A DNA stretch of 64,000 nt from Anagrus nilaparvatae (GCA_022575985.1 JAKSXM010000014.1:14818001-14882000); one strand, 5' to 3'. Counted from the stretch's first letter, positions 11,640 through 23,230 are shown. Program-made: numbers and translations. Notes: generated by a model not told the origin, from the letters alone.

Positions 11640-14600
11640 TTATTTTATTTTTTTATTTATTTATTTTCTTTATAAATAATTAAATAATATTATTTAAATA
11701 ATAAATAATTTATTTAATGCCAAAATTAAGTTAATAAAATTTATTTTTAAGCTTTGAATACTAATAATTAAGTATTATTGAAAAAACTTTTTTATTTTTT
11801 TGAAGTTGCAATCCGTACTTTTACAAATGTGTAAGACAAAGATTCTGATAGGTAAAAATCCTGACGTACGTAAGACCTTAACAAAACATTTGTAAATTTT
11901 CAAAAATGACAGTGTATCTACCAGCTTATTTTATTAAGCTATAATACGTACAATTTGCTATCGTACAATTTCTTGTTTCTAACGATCATAATTTAATTAA
12001 TTTCTAGATATTTTTTATAGTGTAGCTTTATGCTTTCACCGTCTGGTTGCTGTGCTTTAATTGTGCTTAAATTACCTGAAAATTCAAACAAATAAAAAAG
12101 GCAATTTTAATTTATTTTGCAAGCAATTTTCAAGAAAATTCAAGCAGCTACTCAAAACTTAGCTTAAGCCTAGCTTTTATATGCTCAATAATTGATTATT
12201 TTAAAATTAAAATTTGCAAAACACCATAAAATTTTATGGTTTAATTATCTGTACAAAAAAGTAATGACTTTACAATGATACATTATGTTCTTTGCCAAAT
12301 TCAAGCAAATTTGTAAAATAAATTTCAAAACGGACAAGTTTCAAATTTTGCCGCACATGGAAAGTTTTCAAAATGGACAAATTTTGAAATTTATCGTATA
12401 ATAGGAGCTTCCAAAACTAACGATTTTTGAAAATTCCGCACATGGCGAAATTTGAAATCGATCAGTTTTAAAATTTTACCGTTTCTATTAAAATCCGTTT
12501 TATAGATTTGGGAAACTGAGAGCTATTTTTTCCGTTTTTGTCCATCTTTGGTATAATCGCATAAAATTTTTTTTATTATTTTGAATTCAAATAATATTTT
12601 ATGCCATATGAGTTTCGAAAAGATTTAGTTCATGTTTCGAAAACTACGGGAAAGGCAAACATTTGAACTAACTACGATGAAAATAAACGTTTCTCTTTTT
12701 TGTCTTGAAATACGATTTCAACGGATACCCATATAATTTTGATGAAAAATTTTTGAAATTAATATGTAACTAAAAATAATAAATTTTGTACAAACTAATA
12801 ATTTGTATTAAAAAAATTTTTTTTTAAATGTAAGGCTTTTAATAAAAAAAAAAATGGAATCTGGTTTAAAAATGTTTTGATAAAAATATTAAAAGTTTTA
12901 TTGCATTTGCCAGATAGATAGTATTGAATCTAAATCAAAAACTAAAGATAATTTCACAATTCGTCAAACAGAATTTCAATTTTCTATTGATGCCATTCTC
13001 ATCGATACACTCATACCAGCTTATATTAATACTACGAATTCATATATCCAAAAAAATATACAAGTGCTAAAGTGCTTTGAAGATAGCATATCAAGGACGA
13101 ATCAATTCCAAGCTTCACTAAAAAGTGCAATATTATTTTTTATTTATTTATTTTTTTTTAAAGCAATTCAAAAATAAGCTTAAACTGCAAAAATAGAGAA
13201 TCACTGCCTGGAGATACGCTTCGACACAGAGATACGTATGTGTGTATGGTATTTTTAGATATAGATATATAAAGGATGTTTTAAAAAACGGTGCAAGACA
13301 CTTGTGCAAAGCTAATTCCATATAACAGAGGAGTCATAAATATATCTCTCTAATTATAGATTTTTTTTTCTCATTTATCAAGTTAATATGGATGCTTCTG
13401 AACCCTTGTAGTGTGTGGTTTACACAAAGGATGCTAGCGTCAATTTAAGTTATGTCTTCGTAAAGGAATTTATCAGGGTTTTCGTTTTAGAACCTTTTTT
13501 AGGCTAGCTTCTTTCGAGATTCTTTTTCTTTACACATTTTTCGAACCTGGTCGGAGAAATTGATAAGGGCGCAAGTATCAATAAGGCCTTCTTTAATGTT
13601 TTATAGCCATGGATTTAACTAGTTTAATTTTATATGCCTTTTTATTTTTATCTTTATTTTTTAAAAAGTATTTATGGGCTCAGTTTCGCAAACTAAAGCG
13701 TATACACACATATATGTATTTGTTATGGATGTCACACTGTGAAATCCTTTACGATGCGCTTAAACATTGCAAAGCGTATAACCGTCAAAAATCATTTTTA
13801 AAATGCGATATTTCTTTTTTTTTACATTTATATGGTAGTTTTAGATCTTAGTTGACAGGAAGGTAATACTATTATAGCACGGCTTGAAAAGTTAAAAAAT
13901 TACGGTTCTTTGAACTTGATGAAATATACGGATAGAAATTCTCATTTTTTAAATAAACTCAGCAAATGATACTTTTTTAATTTCCTTTCTTTTTCGACTT
14001 TAAACTTTCGAGTGACTGTGTTAAATTTTTTTTATTTTTATGTAAACAATTAAAATTAATTAGTACAGAGTTTAAAAATTTAATTGGAGACTTTTTTTAT
14101 CTGGAAAAATTATAATAAACCTTAAACTATAGCTGCAGTTTAGCAGAGATATATAATTAAAAATAAAAAGGAAGAAAAAAAATGATTAAGGTTTATGGGG
14201 AAGTTTTAAAGGTGATAAAAAAGGGATAAAAACTTTATATTTATACCATTATATGTATATTTTCTTTTTTTAATATTCGTCTCGTAAACTTTTCTATTGT
14301 GCGAATTCAAAATATAAAAAAATATTTTCTAACATAAAATGTAAACTAAATCATTATTCATACACACTGTAGTTATGTAAACAATCTAGCAATTTTTTCA
14401 TCCATGTGTTTTTTCAATTAAAATACAATGCTCATATAAAAAAACTCTAAAAGTAAATGAAAATGAAGATAAAAAATTAGATTAAATTTTTTTTTAATCG
14501 ACAAATCTATGCAATTTTTTGCATTTTATTTATTTCAAAAAGCTAATTTTGCAGTTATTTGTTATTTAATTAGCTTCGCAAAAACTATGGACTGTAAATC

Positions 14601-16734
14601 GCATTGTTTTATTTTTTTTAATTATTTGCCTGAAAAAGCAAGAAAGTAAGGCAAAAAGTATTACGAATTTCTTAAACTCAAAAAGGACTAAAGCTTGAAC
14701 TATTGTAAATTGTGTTTTTTAGGAAATCAATTATCAGAAAGATAGCTTCTAACCTTCTATACTAATATATCGGTGTACCAAAAATAGACTTGTTATAAAC
14801 GTTACATTCACGGTTCTAAAAATATTTAAAAACGTGCTGTTGCATAAACATACATTTATTCTTCTTAGAAATAGATTATCACAGAAGCAAAACTAGGCCC
14901 CTCTCTAACTTTTATTTCTGTTTATGAAATTATAAGTTCGTATTACTTCAAGTTCTTTTTTCATAAGGCTTTAAATATTCTGAGCTAGTAGGAAAATGTA
15001 GGAAAAACAACAAAAGTTGAGAAACACTAGGTTTCCAAATACATTTATGGATTCTGTATTTAAGTTTCCTAGCAGAGAAAAATAATTTTCACAACAAGCG
15101 AACTACTGCGTTTTATTAACAAGAGCTTTTAAGATTTTGAAAGCTCGGTATCCTTAATCCTTAAGTTTTTAAAACTACGCTATTAAAAATAATTCTTGGA
15201 AATCTACAAAAATAAAAAAATATTGCTCGACGAAAAATTAACGAATTTTTAAAAAAATTTGATAATATTCGATGCGATAAAACTTTATTTTCCTGAATCA
15301 TCAAAAATAAATTTTGAGTAACTCACAGGATTGCTAAAATTAGTGAAATTACGATTTTTATCGAATATTTTATTTTATCAAAAATTTACTAATTTAAAAA
15401 TTTATTTTTTTTTTCTTTATCTTTCTTTTTTTTCTTTGCAGCAAACGGATTTTTTTCCAAAGTAAATTTACAAAAGTTACTTTTTTCAGTGTATTTCATT
15501 TAAGGGGAAGACAGGTCAGATTATTTAAAAACACGAGGGTCATCTCTACTCGTATTTATTTGGTCACTAAAATTTTCAAAAATTTAAATTACACGGGCAA
15601 TCGGATCTTAAAAACATGCTCTTGTAAAACTATTTAAATGGCAATAAAAAAATATTTCAGGCTGTTAGTCATAAAATTTTGATTCAGGCCTGCGTGATTT
15701 GTAACTATTTTTAAATTTTATTGTATATAATTTAAGATAAATCATACGACATTCTCGTTGATATTTGGGTGTGTATATAGAAATGTGGTTTTTATTTTAA
15801 TGCTTTTAAACATGTAGGAGGTCCAGATACCCATATCTTACTTTCATTCAAAGAAAAAAAAAGGCAAAAAATTGCGAGTACGTTTACATACACATAAATG
15901 TGTAGAGATAAACTAGTAAACTCCTCCTCTTTTAAATATGTTTTGGGATACTCACATGTTATAGAAATAGTTTGAGATTATTTTATACGCATGGCGTAAT
16001 TGAATGAACTTATGTAAAATGCAATGAATTTCATTGTCACGACAAAATTATGTGTGAATCTTCTTTAACCTTGAAATTTCGTATATTTTTCTATATTTAT
16101 TTTTCAAAACCTTAGTTAAGATTTTCAAATTTTTTTTAAAAATTGACGCTAAAAAGCTTAGTGCGAACTGTACAGTAAATTTAATTGCTTTTTAGAGCCA
16201 TAAATAGATCACATTCTTTGTTGATGGATGCTTCAAAAACACTATAGCAGTTGCTAAGAGGAAAGCGAAGAGAAAGTATATGGACTCAAAAGCTATTAAG
16301 TAAAAAAGATGGGTCAAGGGGAAAAATAACAATTGAAAAGTACACAAAGTTTAAAGAGAAAATTTTACTTTATGTATGTGAATAGGTTTGAAATCTAGTG
16401 GAGGAATACGGAGTGGAAATAAGCGCACCTTTGAGCGGATAGCAAAAGAGAATAAAATACTAAAGTTTATCTAAGCATGGAAAAAAAAACAATATCACAT
16501 TGTAGATTTTTGAATTTCGCAAATTTTAATTTAAAATAATAAAAGTTTATTTTAAAAAACAGTTTCTCATATAACAATCGTGCTTCTTTTTCGTGGTACA
16601 TTAATATTTGACATGATTTTGTTTTTAATAAAGTTAAGTAGGTTTTCCTCAATTTTTGAATAAATATCGAATTATTGGTGATAAATGAAAATGACATTTA
16701 TAGTCTAGATACAGATTTTTGAAAGAAAATATCT
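11640..16734. other. AT-rich DNA, no recognised gene
   Basis: Long AT-rich stretch. The few open frames (for example an 80-codon one at 13609-13851 and a 76-codon one at 16467-16697 on minus) have no family signature and the low-complexity composition of chance frames. Contains a partial copy of a small TIR element near 15330-15491. Confidence 0.55.
15330..15491 (+). repeat. Partial copy of the 39406-39775 TIR element
   Basis: The phrase ACGATTTTTATCGAATATTT followed by AAAATTTACTAATTT and ending AAGTTACTTTTTTCAGTG matches the right half of the element at 39406-39775, including its CAGTG terminus. The left half is not clearly recognisable. Confidence 0.5.
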
Positions 16735-16925
16735 TTTTCTGGCCAGCGGCTCGAGAGCATGTATTTCCCGACCGACGCAGAAACATTTTATACGGCCCTT
16801 GTCCATAAATAAAGAATGCCCCAAATTCCAGTTTACCATCCTCGGCTTAGCCTCGGAAGGTTATTTGCATGGGATTTTGGCCATTACTTTTTTGGACTCG
16901 AGCCGTAAATATACTATTTTCAGCT
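16735..16925. repeat. Hairpin repeat family H, copy 1
   Basis: A long imperfect palindrome: AAAGAATGCCCCAAATTCC on the left pairs with the right-hand GGGATTTTGGCCATTACTTT, around a GC-rich loop core CCTCGGCTTAGCCTCGG. It is preceded by GGCCAGCGGC and CATGTATTTCCCG. Related copies are at 25575-26285 (interrupted) and 26690-26815. Non-coding. Confidence 0.65.
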
Positions 16926-18283
16926 TTATCAAGTCAAATAGAAATAGTTACTATAATAAAAAAAATATTTCTTAACCTAAAAGATCTTTGACTAAATATT
17001 CTTCCGAAACGCAAAACTTTTTTTCTGCTTTTTCTTTATAAAAATGCATAGAGATTTTCTTTGCTATTTTGATGAAGCTTATCCTTAGCTTTTCTATTTA
17101 CTTCCCACTTCAAAGTTTCGGCTTTCTTGAATCAGCATTTTCTTAAAATTCGCTGACATTTCCAAGTATATAAATGCGATACTTATTTCTATTATGCACT
17201 TCTGTACTTTTTATAATATTTACAAAATATATGAGATACATTAGCCTAGACGCTTAATTTCGATTTCAAATTTCTGGAAACCAAAGCTTATGGAATTTTT
17301 AAGTCTTATAGCCATTGATCAATTTATACGTCCCTTATAATTTAAAAAAAACGGCAGAGCTATTTGTCCAGAAAAATTTTCCCCCACTACTTTTTATCGT
17401 CAAATAAGAATTTCCCCTCCGTTGCTAAACACATTTAAATTTTTGTATTATAACCTAAACAGCTCACCTATTATTTTTATTTTCTTTGTATTGTTTGCAT
17501 AGCATATATTTCTGCACTTTGCACTTTTTTTTTCAATTAATTAATAAGTAGGCATAATAGTATCAAATTTTATAAAATAATTTATTTAATTTTAAAGAGA
17601 TACATTTATATGCTATGCAAACAATATAGAAAGAAAATAAAAATAATAGGTACATAATATACGTACATTTTTGAGTGTTTACTGTTTATAGATAATATAG
17701 AGGTTATAAACACTAAAAAATCAAAAAACTTTAAATGCCAAAATTAATCTAATAAATCTAATAAAGATTTAATTCAAATTTAGAAAAAAAATCAATTATT
17801 TAGTTAATTCTTCTTCTAAAGAATTATTTATTTTTAATAGTTTGATTTATTAAATATTAAATATATGATTAATTAATTATTTATTTATTTTTGTTTAAAA
17901 TTTCTATTTATGTAATAATTTATTTGGTATAGGATAACAACTTGGCTGTGTAATTATTTTAATTATTATTTTAAATTTAATAATATAATTTTTATCACAA
18001 TAGTCTACTATTTTATATTGTTATTTTTTTTGTGAATCATTTATTTTATCACTGATGATTTTTAATATTTATATTTACTCTTCAGCCTAAATTTTACACC
18101 TAAATTTTATGCTACATTCTTAACATCAATTATTAAAACTATTGCAAAATAAAATTTTAAAAGTTCGTAACTTTTTTTTCCTTCTTTTTTTAGTTAACGG
18201 AGATGCTCCGTTTTTAGTGACTTATTTGATCTTGATGATCATTTTGATCATTTGTTATTATAACCTTCAAAAAAAATTATTTT
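16926..18283. other. AT-rich DNA with small repeats
   Basis: No gene. It contains the foldback at 17467-17651. A ~70-bp segment at 17357-17426 (TTTGTCCAGAAAAAT, CCCCCACT, AAATAAGAATTTCCCCTCC) recurs in inverted orientation at about 28858-28935. Confidence 0.6.
17467..17651. repeat. 185-bp foldback repeat
   Basis: The outer ~50 bp on each side are reverse complements: ACCTATTATTTTTATTTTC, TTGTTTGCATAGCATAT on the left, and the complement on the right. No convincing target-site duplication. Non-coding, MITE-like. Confidence 0.7.
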
Positions 18284-18735
18284 GGTTCCTTATAGAGGAA
18301 CCATTGTGTTAGGTCAAATTTTGCTTTCTGTTTTTTTGGCATATATAAGCACGTTTTGGGACCCCAGGAAGCTAAAAATCAGTTTTTAAAAAAAGTCTGT
18401 ATGTGTGTGTGTGTGTACGTACGTACGTACGTATGTAATCGCTGATATTTCATAAACATTATGGAATTAAGACCTATTTTTTTTTTCAAAAATTTGTTCA
18501 CCAAAAAAGCTCGAGGTACTTTTTTTTTTTAATTTGGATGTAATATCTTATTTATTTTCATGAAAGTACTTGTATTTGAAAGCATGGTTTTCACATGACA
18601 TCTCGAATCGGATACTTAATTTTCTTAACATTTTTTTCCTAAAATTTTTTTCACAAAAAAATACAAAAAATACCAATTTTTTTTTTCTTTTTGGACGTAG
18701 TACCTAATTTATTTCCATGGAAGTACTAGTTTTAG
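18284..18735 (+). repeat. Family S repeat, 5' part (split by LINE A)
   Basis: It starts with a hairpin, GGTTCCT, loop, AGAGGAACC, followed by ATTGTGTTAG, GCACGTTTTGGGACCCC, (TG)n and (TACG)n, then minisatellite-like units with CTCGAGGTACTTTTT and ATTTATTTCCATGAAAGTAC. It breaks off at AGTACTAGTTTTAG, where LINE A begins, and resumes at about 28199 with CGTTTATTG. The uninterrupted copy at 53441 runs straight from one phrase to the other, which shows the interruption. Confidence 0.75.
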
Positions 18736-19010
18736 AAAACAAATTATTGCCAAGTACCCAAACTGAAAATTTAATTAATAACGCATTAGTTAGTAGTCCG
18801 GTTCCTTCCACATCAAATCCTACACCAAATTCAAGACGATATTTAAAAAAGTCTGAAACAAATTTTTTAAGCAAGACCAAAAAAAAGTTGCCACAAAAAC
18901 GTGGAAGGAAGCCAAAAGTAACTCAAGAAGAATCATTCGAAGAAAACTTAACTCAAGATACGGATCTAATCGTAGAAGAAGTAAAAAAAAGAAAAGTAGC
19001 AAAAATATAA
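18717..19010 (+). pseudogene. LINE A ORF1 C-terminal remnant, chimeric start
   Basis: A 97-codon open frame. The first codons, including the ATG, lie in the host S repeat; the element part starts around codon 8. The rest is Ser/Thr/Asn-rich and then strongly basic (PQKRGRKPKV at about residues 59-68, VKKRKVAKI at the end), which suits the nucleic-acid-binding tail of a LINE ORF1 protein. No zinc knuckle is visible. It overlaps the upstream extension of the endonuclease frame by a few dozen bases in another frame. Assignment as ORF1 rests on position and composition only. Confidence 0.5.
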
Positions 19011-20032
19011 AAGTCTTCTATCAAAATGTCCGTGGTCTTAAATCAAAGATGACTGATATAAGCAATAATCTAAATAGATTTACTGATAAACCAGATGTAT
19101 TTATATTGACTGAAACATGGTTAAATAAAGATATAAATAGTTCAGAGCTTGGCTTAAATGATTATGATATTTTTAGATCGGACAAGCTAACGATAAACGG
19201 TCATGGTGGTGGAGTCATTATTGCCACTAAAAAATATCTACATGCAACCTTATGTGACTTAAATAATAGCAACTTATCAACTAATTTTCAATCTTTATTT
19301 ATAAAAATTCAATTTCAAAATATAAAATGGATATTTGGCGGATCTTATTTCCCACCAAATTCCCCTGCAGAATACTATATTGATTATACTGACTATCTAT
19401 CTAATTTAATTTCAACGTATAGGGATCATAAATTATTTCTAAGTGGGGATTTTAATCTTCCAAAAATTAGATGGTCGATTGAAGATCATCTATGAATTAC
19501 AGTATTAAATAAGGCTAAAACCAAAGATATTGAAATCTCTAATATGCTTAAGGATTATTTTACCAGTATAAACTATACTCAACATCATCCTGAGCATCCG
19601 AAAAAAGACTACACATTGGACTTAGTATTTGCAGAAAAAGATTCCATTTTATTTTCTCATAAAGACGACGCAATAGTAGATATTGATAAAAATCACCATG
19701 AATCAGCCACTTTCACAATCAACTTTACCAAACAACTTCAAGAAAAAAAGTACCATCCGTCTCGTCTGAACTTCAATAAGGTAGATTATAATTTATTTAA
19801 TGACTGTATAAATGATGTTGATTGGTCAGTACTTTTTCAAAAAAATTTATTTAATTTAAATAAATGTGTTAATATATTTTATTTAATAATTTTTAAATTA
19901 ATTGAACTACTAGTTCCTAATAAATGTATAAAATATAAAAAATTTCCAAATTGGTATAGTTTAGAATTAATTAGAGAAATAAATAAAAAAAAAAAACTAC
20001 ATACCAAATGGAAAAAAACAAAGAAAATTTAA
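19010..20032 (+). pseudogene. LINE A ORF2, endonuclease region
   Basis: An AP-like endonuclease nicks target DNA to prime reverse transcription. The open frame is entered upstream of the ATG at 19049 and shows family landmarks in order: VFYQNVRGLKSK, LTETWLN (catalytic Glu), YDIFRSD, GGGVIIA, SYFPPN and LSGDFNLP. An in-frame TGA at 19493-19495 breaks it. The same frame then continues through TLDLVF to HHESATFTINF, the region where the D..H pair of the domain normally lies. The linker to the RT (EINKKKKLHTKWKKTKK) ends at a stop at 20030, where a ~280-bp insertion begins. Clearly a dead copy. Confidence 0.85.
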
Positions 20033-20310
20033 TGTAATATTTTTATTAATTTAACCAATAAATTGGTTAATTTTCAACTAATAGTCACGTAACAGTGTTT
20101 CGCCATAGTGTATTAGGTTGGCTCGTCAGTAGACTCCTAATACACCTTATCTAGACACCGTTTAATTATTTAAAAAACAAAAAATATTAAAAATATAAAA
20201 TTATTTTTTTTTTGAAATTTGTGTAAGTACTTGCCTTGCACATGTTCCTAAAACGACTAAAAATGCTTGCTTTTGTATACCGTTAGTACTATTACATTCT
20301 TTTTAAGAAA
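20033..20310. mobile_element. ~280-bp insertion in LINE A ORF2 carrying a ribozyme
   Basis: The ORF2 linker stops at about 20030 and recognisable linker sequence (frame reading QYALDYQKFH) resumes at about 20308. The DNA between has no counterpart in LINE proteins and is therefore probably inserted. It contains a hammerhead ribozyme motif on the minus strand (20095-20158), followed on that strand by a hairpin AACCAAT/ATTGGTT (20053-20068). The exact borders and any target-site duplication are unclear. Confidence 0.6.
20095..20158 (-). ncRNA. Hammerhead ribozyme, type III (copy 2)
   Basis: Read on the minus strand: stem III GUGU, cleavage triplet ending GUC (C17 at 20154), stem I UAGA, a 16-nt loop, stem I UCUA, core CUGACGA (20129-20123), stem II GCCA, a 13-nt loop, stem II UGGC, GAA (20101-20099), stem III ACAC with one more possible G-U pair. 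All invariant hammerhead residues are present and every stem is perfectly paired. Loop I contains GUGUAUUAGG and loop II its exact reverse complement CCUAAUACAC, so the loops can kiss over 10 bp. Predicted self-cleavage lies between 20154 and 20153. It is antisense to LINE A. Activity is untested. Confidence 0.88.
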
Positions 20311-21842
20311 TCTGGGCAATATGCATTAGACTATCAAAAATTTCATTGAATACGTATAGGAAATATATTGATAATTCGGCTAAATATAATTTATCAAAAT
20401 TTTGGTCTTTTACAAATTCACATAGACGCACTAACGAATCTCCCAAATTAGTTTCTTTTGATGATAGAGATGCCAAAAACTTTGAAGAATCAGCAAATCT
20501 TTTTGCTGAATTCTTTTCTTTGAGTTTTAAGCAGCCATTAGAGCCAAAATCGCCAATTTTAAATAGAGATTTTGATTTTGAATTCTTTGAGATTATTGAG
20601 AATATTAGAATAACTTTAGATGATGTAAGAAATGGTCTTAAGAATTTGAAAAATTCAAATCTTTCGGGTCCTGATGGTCTCCCTGAGATCTTAATTAAGA
20701 AATGTGCCCCATCAATTGCCTATCCTTTATTACTTCTTTTTAAAATATCGTTAGAATCAGGAGTTTTTCCTGATGTCTGGAAATTGGGATTTATAAGCCC
20801 TATTTTCAAAAGTGGCAACAAAAAACTTGTTAGTAACTATAGACCAGTAACCATTCTTAGCACGATACCCAAACTTTTTGAAAAGCTAGTTTTAGATAAA
20901 ATAAGTACTCAATTAAATAGAGTAATTGTAAATAACCAACACGGTTTTGTAAAGGGTAGGTCTATAATTACTAACTTATTGAATTTATCACATGATGTAA
21001 ACGAATCATTAAAAGCTAATAATCAGATGGATATTATTTATTTCGATTATTCAAAAGCCTTCGATACTGTAGACCATAGCTTGTTAGTAAAAAAACTACA
21101 TGCTTGGGGTATTCGGGGGCTTTTGTTAAATTGGATTAAATCCTATTTGGAAAATAGACAGCTGATGGTTCGGGTAAATAATAGTATTTCTAATCCTATT
21201 TGGGCCTCGTCAGGAGTACCCCAGAGAAGCCATCTGGGCCCCATATTCTTTAATATATTTATCAATGATCTCCCTGATGCGGTGCAAAATGCGAGACTCG
21301 AGTTATTTGCGGATGACTCAAAGTTAAGCAAGAAAATAGCATCAGTTAGAGACTGTGAACTGTTGCAGCTGGAAATAGATAATTATATAAAATGGAGTGA
21401 TGAAAATTCATTATCTATTAACGTAGATAAGTGTAAATTATTGTCTGTTTTTAGGTGCAGCAGTATCATAGCATATAATTACAAGATTAAAAGCTCTATT
21501 ATTAAAAGAGTTTCCTCTATTAGGGATCTGGGAGTCTTGGTGAATTCTAGTTGGTGTTTTCGTGAACATATAAGGTCTGTAAAGTCAAAATCCTTGCAAA
21601 CCTTGGGATTTATAAAGCGTATTACTAAAAATTTTTCATTTAACACCACTCTATATTTATACAAGACCCTAGTTCTTCCAAATTTTATGTTTGGATCGGT
21701 AATATGGTCTCCTAACTTTGAGGTTGACTTCAAGGAGCTTGATTACGTAAATAAACGTTTTTTAAGATATTTATCATTTAAATGTGGAATACAGATCATG
21801 ATTATTCTAGAGTTTCTAATTTGGCTAATTTGTATACAATAA
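20310..21842 (+). pseudogene. LINE A ORF2, reverse transcriptase
   Basis: An RNA-directed DNA polymerase that copies the LINE RNA at the nicked target. The main open frame (20346-21842, about 498 codons) carries RT blocks in order: GPDGLPEILIKK, SNYRPVTILS, QHGFVKGRSIITN, FDYSKAFDTVDH (about residue 233), SGVPQRSHLGPI, ELFADDSKL (about residue 320). The usual GVPQGS has become GVPQRS, a change at a conserved glycine. The reading frame shifts near 21785: the family C-terminus continues in another frame up to 22129. No long thumb deletion is seen. Similar in sequence to LINE C. Confidence 0.9.
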
Positions 21843-22129
21843 AATCCTATCATCTAATAAATGACTTGTTAATTTTTTCTGACATAATATCGGGAAGGGC
21901 TGTTGACGAAAATTTAAAGAATAAATTTGAACTCAGAAAATTAGATTACAGCTTAAGATCCCAAAGACATTTTAAAGAAATCGGCACTACAAATGATAAT
22001 ATTTTTAACTCTCCATCCTATAGATTTAGACGTCTTTGGAACGGTCTTTCCAAAGATGACCAGAATCTGATGAACGACAGAAACGCTCTAAAGATTAGAT
22101 TACAAACCATGTACAGTAAAAAATATTGA
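21782..22129 (+). pseudogene. LINE A ORF2, C-terminal region after frameshift
   Basis: This 115-codon frame continues the protein interrupted by the frameshift near 21785. DHDYSRVSNLANLYTIKSYH aligns in order with DHDYSTLYELTGISTIEST of LINE C, and FRRLWNGLSKD with LRREWNNLSQE. Function of this C-terminal region is unknown. The stop is at 22127-22129, followed by the 3' UTR. Confidence 0.85.
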
Positions 22130-22228
22130 ATAATGCATTTTGATCTAGATTTTCTTATATTTATTGAATTAAACTAACTTGTACATTAATTGTTTATTTA
22201 TTTTATGAATATAAATCAAATGTATATA

Positions 22229-22468
22229 GTTAATAATTTTTGATACTCGACAGTATTTTTTAAACAATTGAATTTTTAATGACCTTTTTTCGAGTAAATA
22301 ATGATATCAAATAAATTTACAAATTCATCACCCCCACTTTTCATATGCGGATGCTAATTGTCATCTCTTTTTTTATTAAAGCATACAAAGCGGTGATATT
22401 TGATAAATTTTTAAACTTATTTAAAAATTTAAATTTTCGCGGATTTTAATGTCGGTACAGAAGGTACC
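22229..22468 (-). repeat. 240-bp direct repeat, copy 1
   Basis: Identical by eye to 27604-27843 over its full length. It starts GTTAATAATTTTTGATACTC and ends at a small hairpin, GGTAC/GTACC (22454-22468), immediately next to the hammerhead motif at 22470. Such identity across 5.1 kb implies recent formation or gene conversion. Confidence 0.92.
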
Positions 22469-22469
22469 T

Positions 22470-22543
22470 AGCGTTTCGATCAACACTAACACATAGATCT
22501 CATCAGTATGGCTGTGTGTGTTAGTGCATGTGCCACAGACGCT
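22470..22543 (-). ncRNA. Hammerhead ribozyme, type III (copy 1)
   Basis: Minus strand: stem III AGCGU, cleavage triplet GUC (C17 at 22538), stem I UGUGGC, a 19-nt loop, stem I GCCAUA (one G-U pair), core CUGAUGA (22506-22500), stem II GAUC, a 14-nt loop, stem II GAUC, GAA (22477-22475), stem III ACGCU. All invariant residues are present. Loop I holds CACUAACACA (22526-22517) and loop II the exact complement UGUGUUAGUG (22493-22484), a 10-bp loop-loop pairing. Predicted cleavage is between 22538 and 22537. It ends 1 bp from the 240-bp direct repeat. Activity is untested. Confidence 0.92.
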
Positions 22544-23230
22544 GATGTAAACACGTCCTTATTTTTCTTATATAGTTAACAAATGGCGATTTTAGCACTT
22601 GTGAGGAAGACTCACATTGCTTCAGCCATCTGTTTCGTATATAGGAAATGATATTTTTATATATATATTTTATTAAACTAGATTCAACTGCGCTTTGCGC
22701 ACAGATTGATGAATTGAGTTAGGATACGTTTGTAATTTATGAAAAAAAAAAGATTTCTGGTTATATTCAGTTGGGATTTAGTGTAAACTACTTAGATGAG
22801 TAAAAAATATTTAGTTTTAGAATAGGAGGACAGATCGTCCATACTATGAGAAAAGTTAAAATTTAAAAAAATATTTAAAAATTATCTATGGAGAGGGAAA
22901 CCGCGCTCTTTAAAATTTATTTATTTGCGTATTAATAATTAATTATAATTTATAATTTATTAATTATTCACGTATTTATTAGTTAATTAAGCAATTTATA
23001 ACAAATATTTCATTTATTATCTTAATTTTATTTGATTATTTAAGAATTAACAGATTTTCCCACCATGAACTTCTTGATTTTTTTTTTTATAGATTCAACT
23101 TCACTTTACACAGAGACCAAATTATGTTGTTTTTATTTAATTTTTATAATGAAAAAAATGTTTTAAAATGAAAATGGAAATTATCTGATTTTTAAGCTAT
23201 TAGCGATTTATCTATCTTAGTAGTTTATAC

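Larger units (their letters stand above)
18736..22228 (+). mobile_element. LINE A, 5' portion (Jockey/CR1 group)
   Basis: A non-LTR retrotransposon inserted in an S repeat. In order it has a truncated basic ORF1 tail, an AP-type endonuclease, a small insertion carrying a hammerhead motif, a reverse transcriptase with FADD, and a C-terminal region. It is damaged by in-frame stops, a frameshift and the insertion, so it is inactive. Its 3' UTR is cut at 22228 by a 5.7-kb insertion and resumes at 27974. The 5' end is truncated within ORF1. LINE C at 34080-35620 belongs to the same family. The clade within the Jockey/CR1 superfamily is not resolved. Confidence 0.85.

Noticed and set aside
13609..13851. 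80-codon frame as a small membrane protein.
   Set aside because: Hydrophobic start fits an AT-rich chance frame; no signal, no homology cue, no repeat or splice context.
22468..22470. Initial idea that the 240-bp direct repeat starts at the hammerhead cleavage site.
   Set aside because: With the type III fold the cut is near 22538; the repeat border lies at the other end of the ribozyme, next to stem III, not at the scissile bond.
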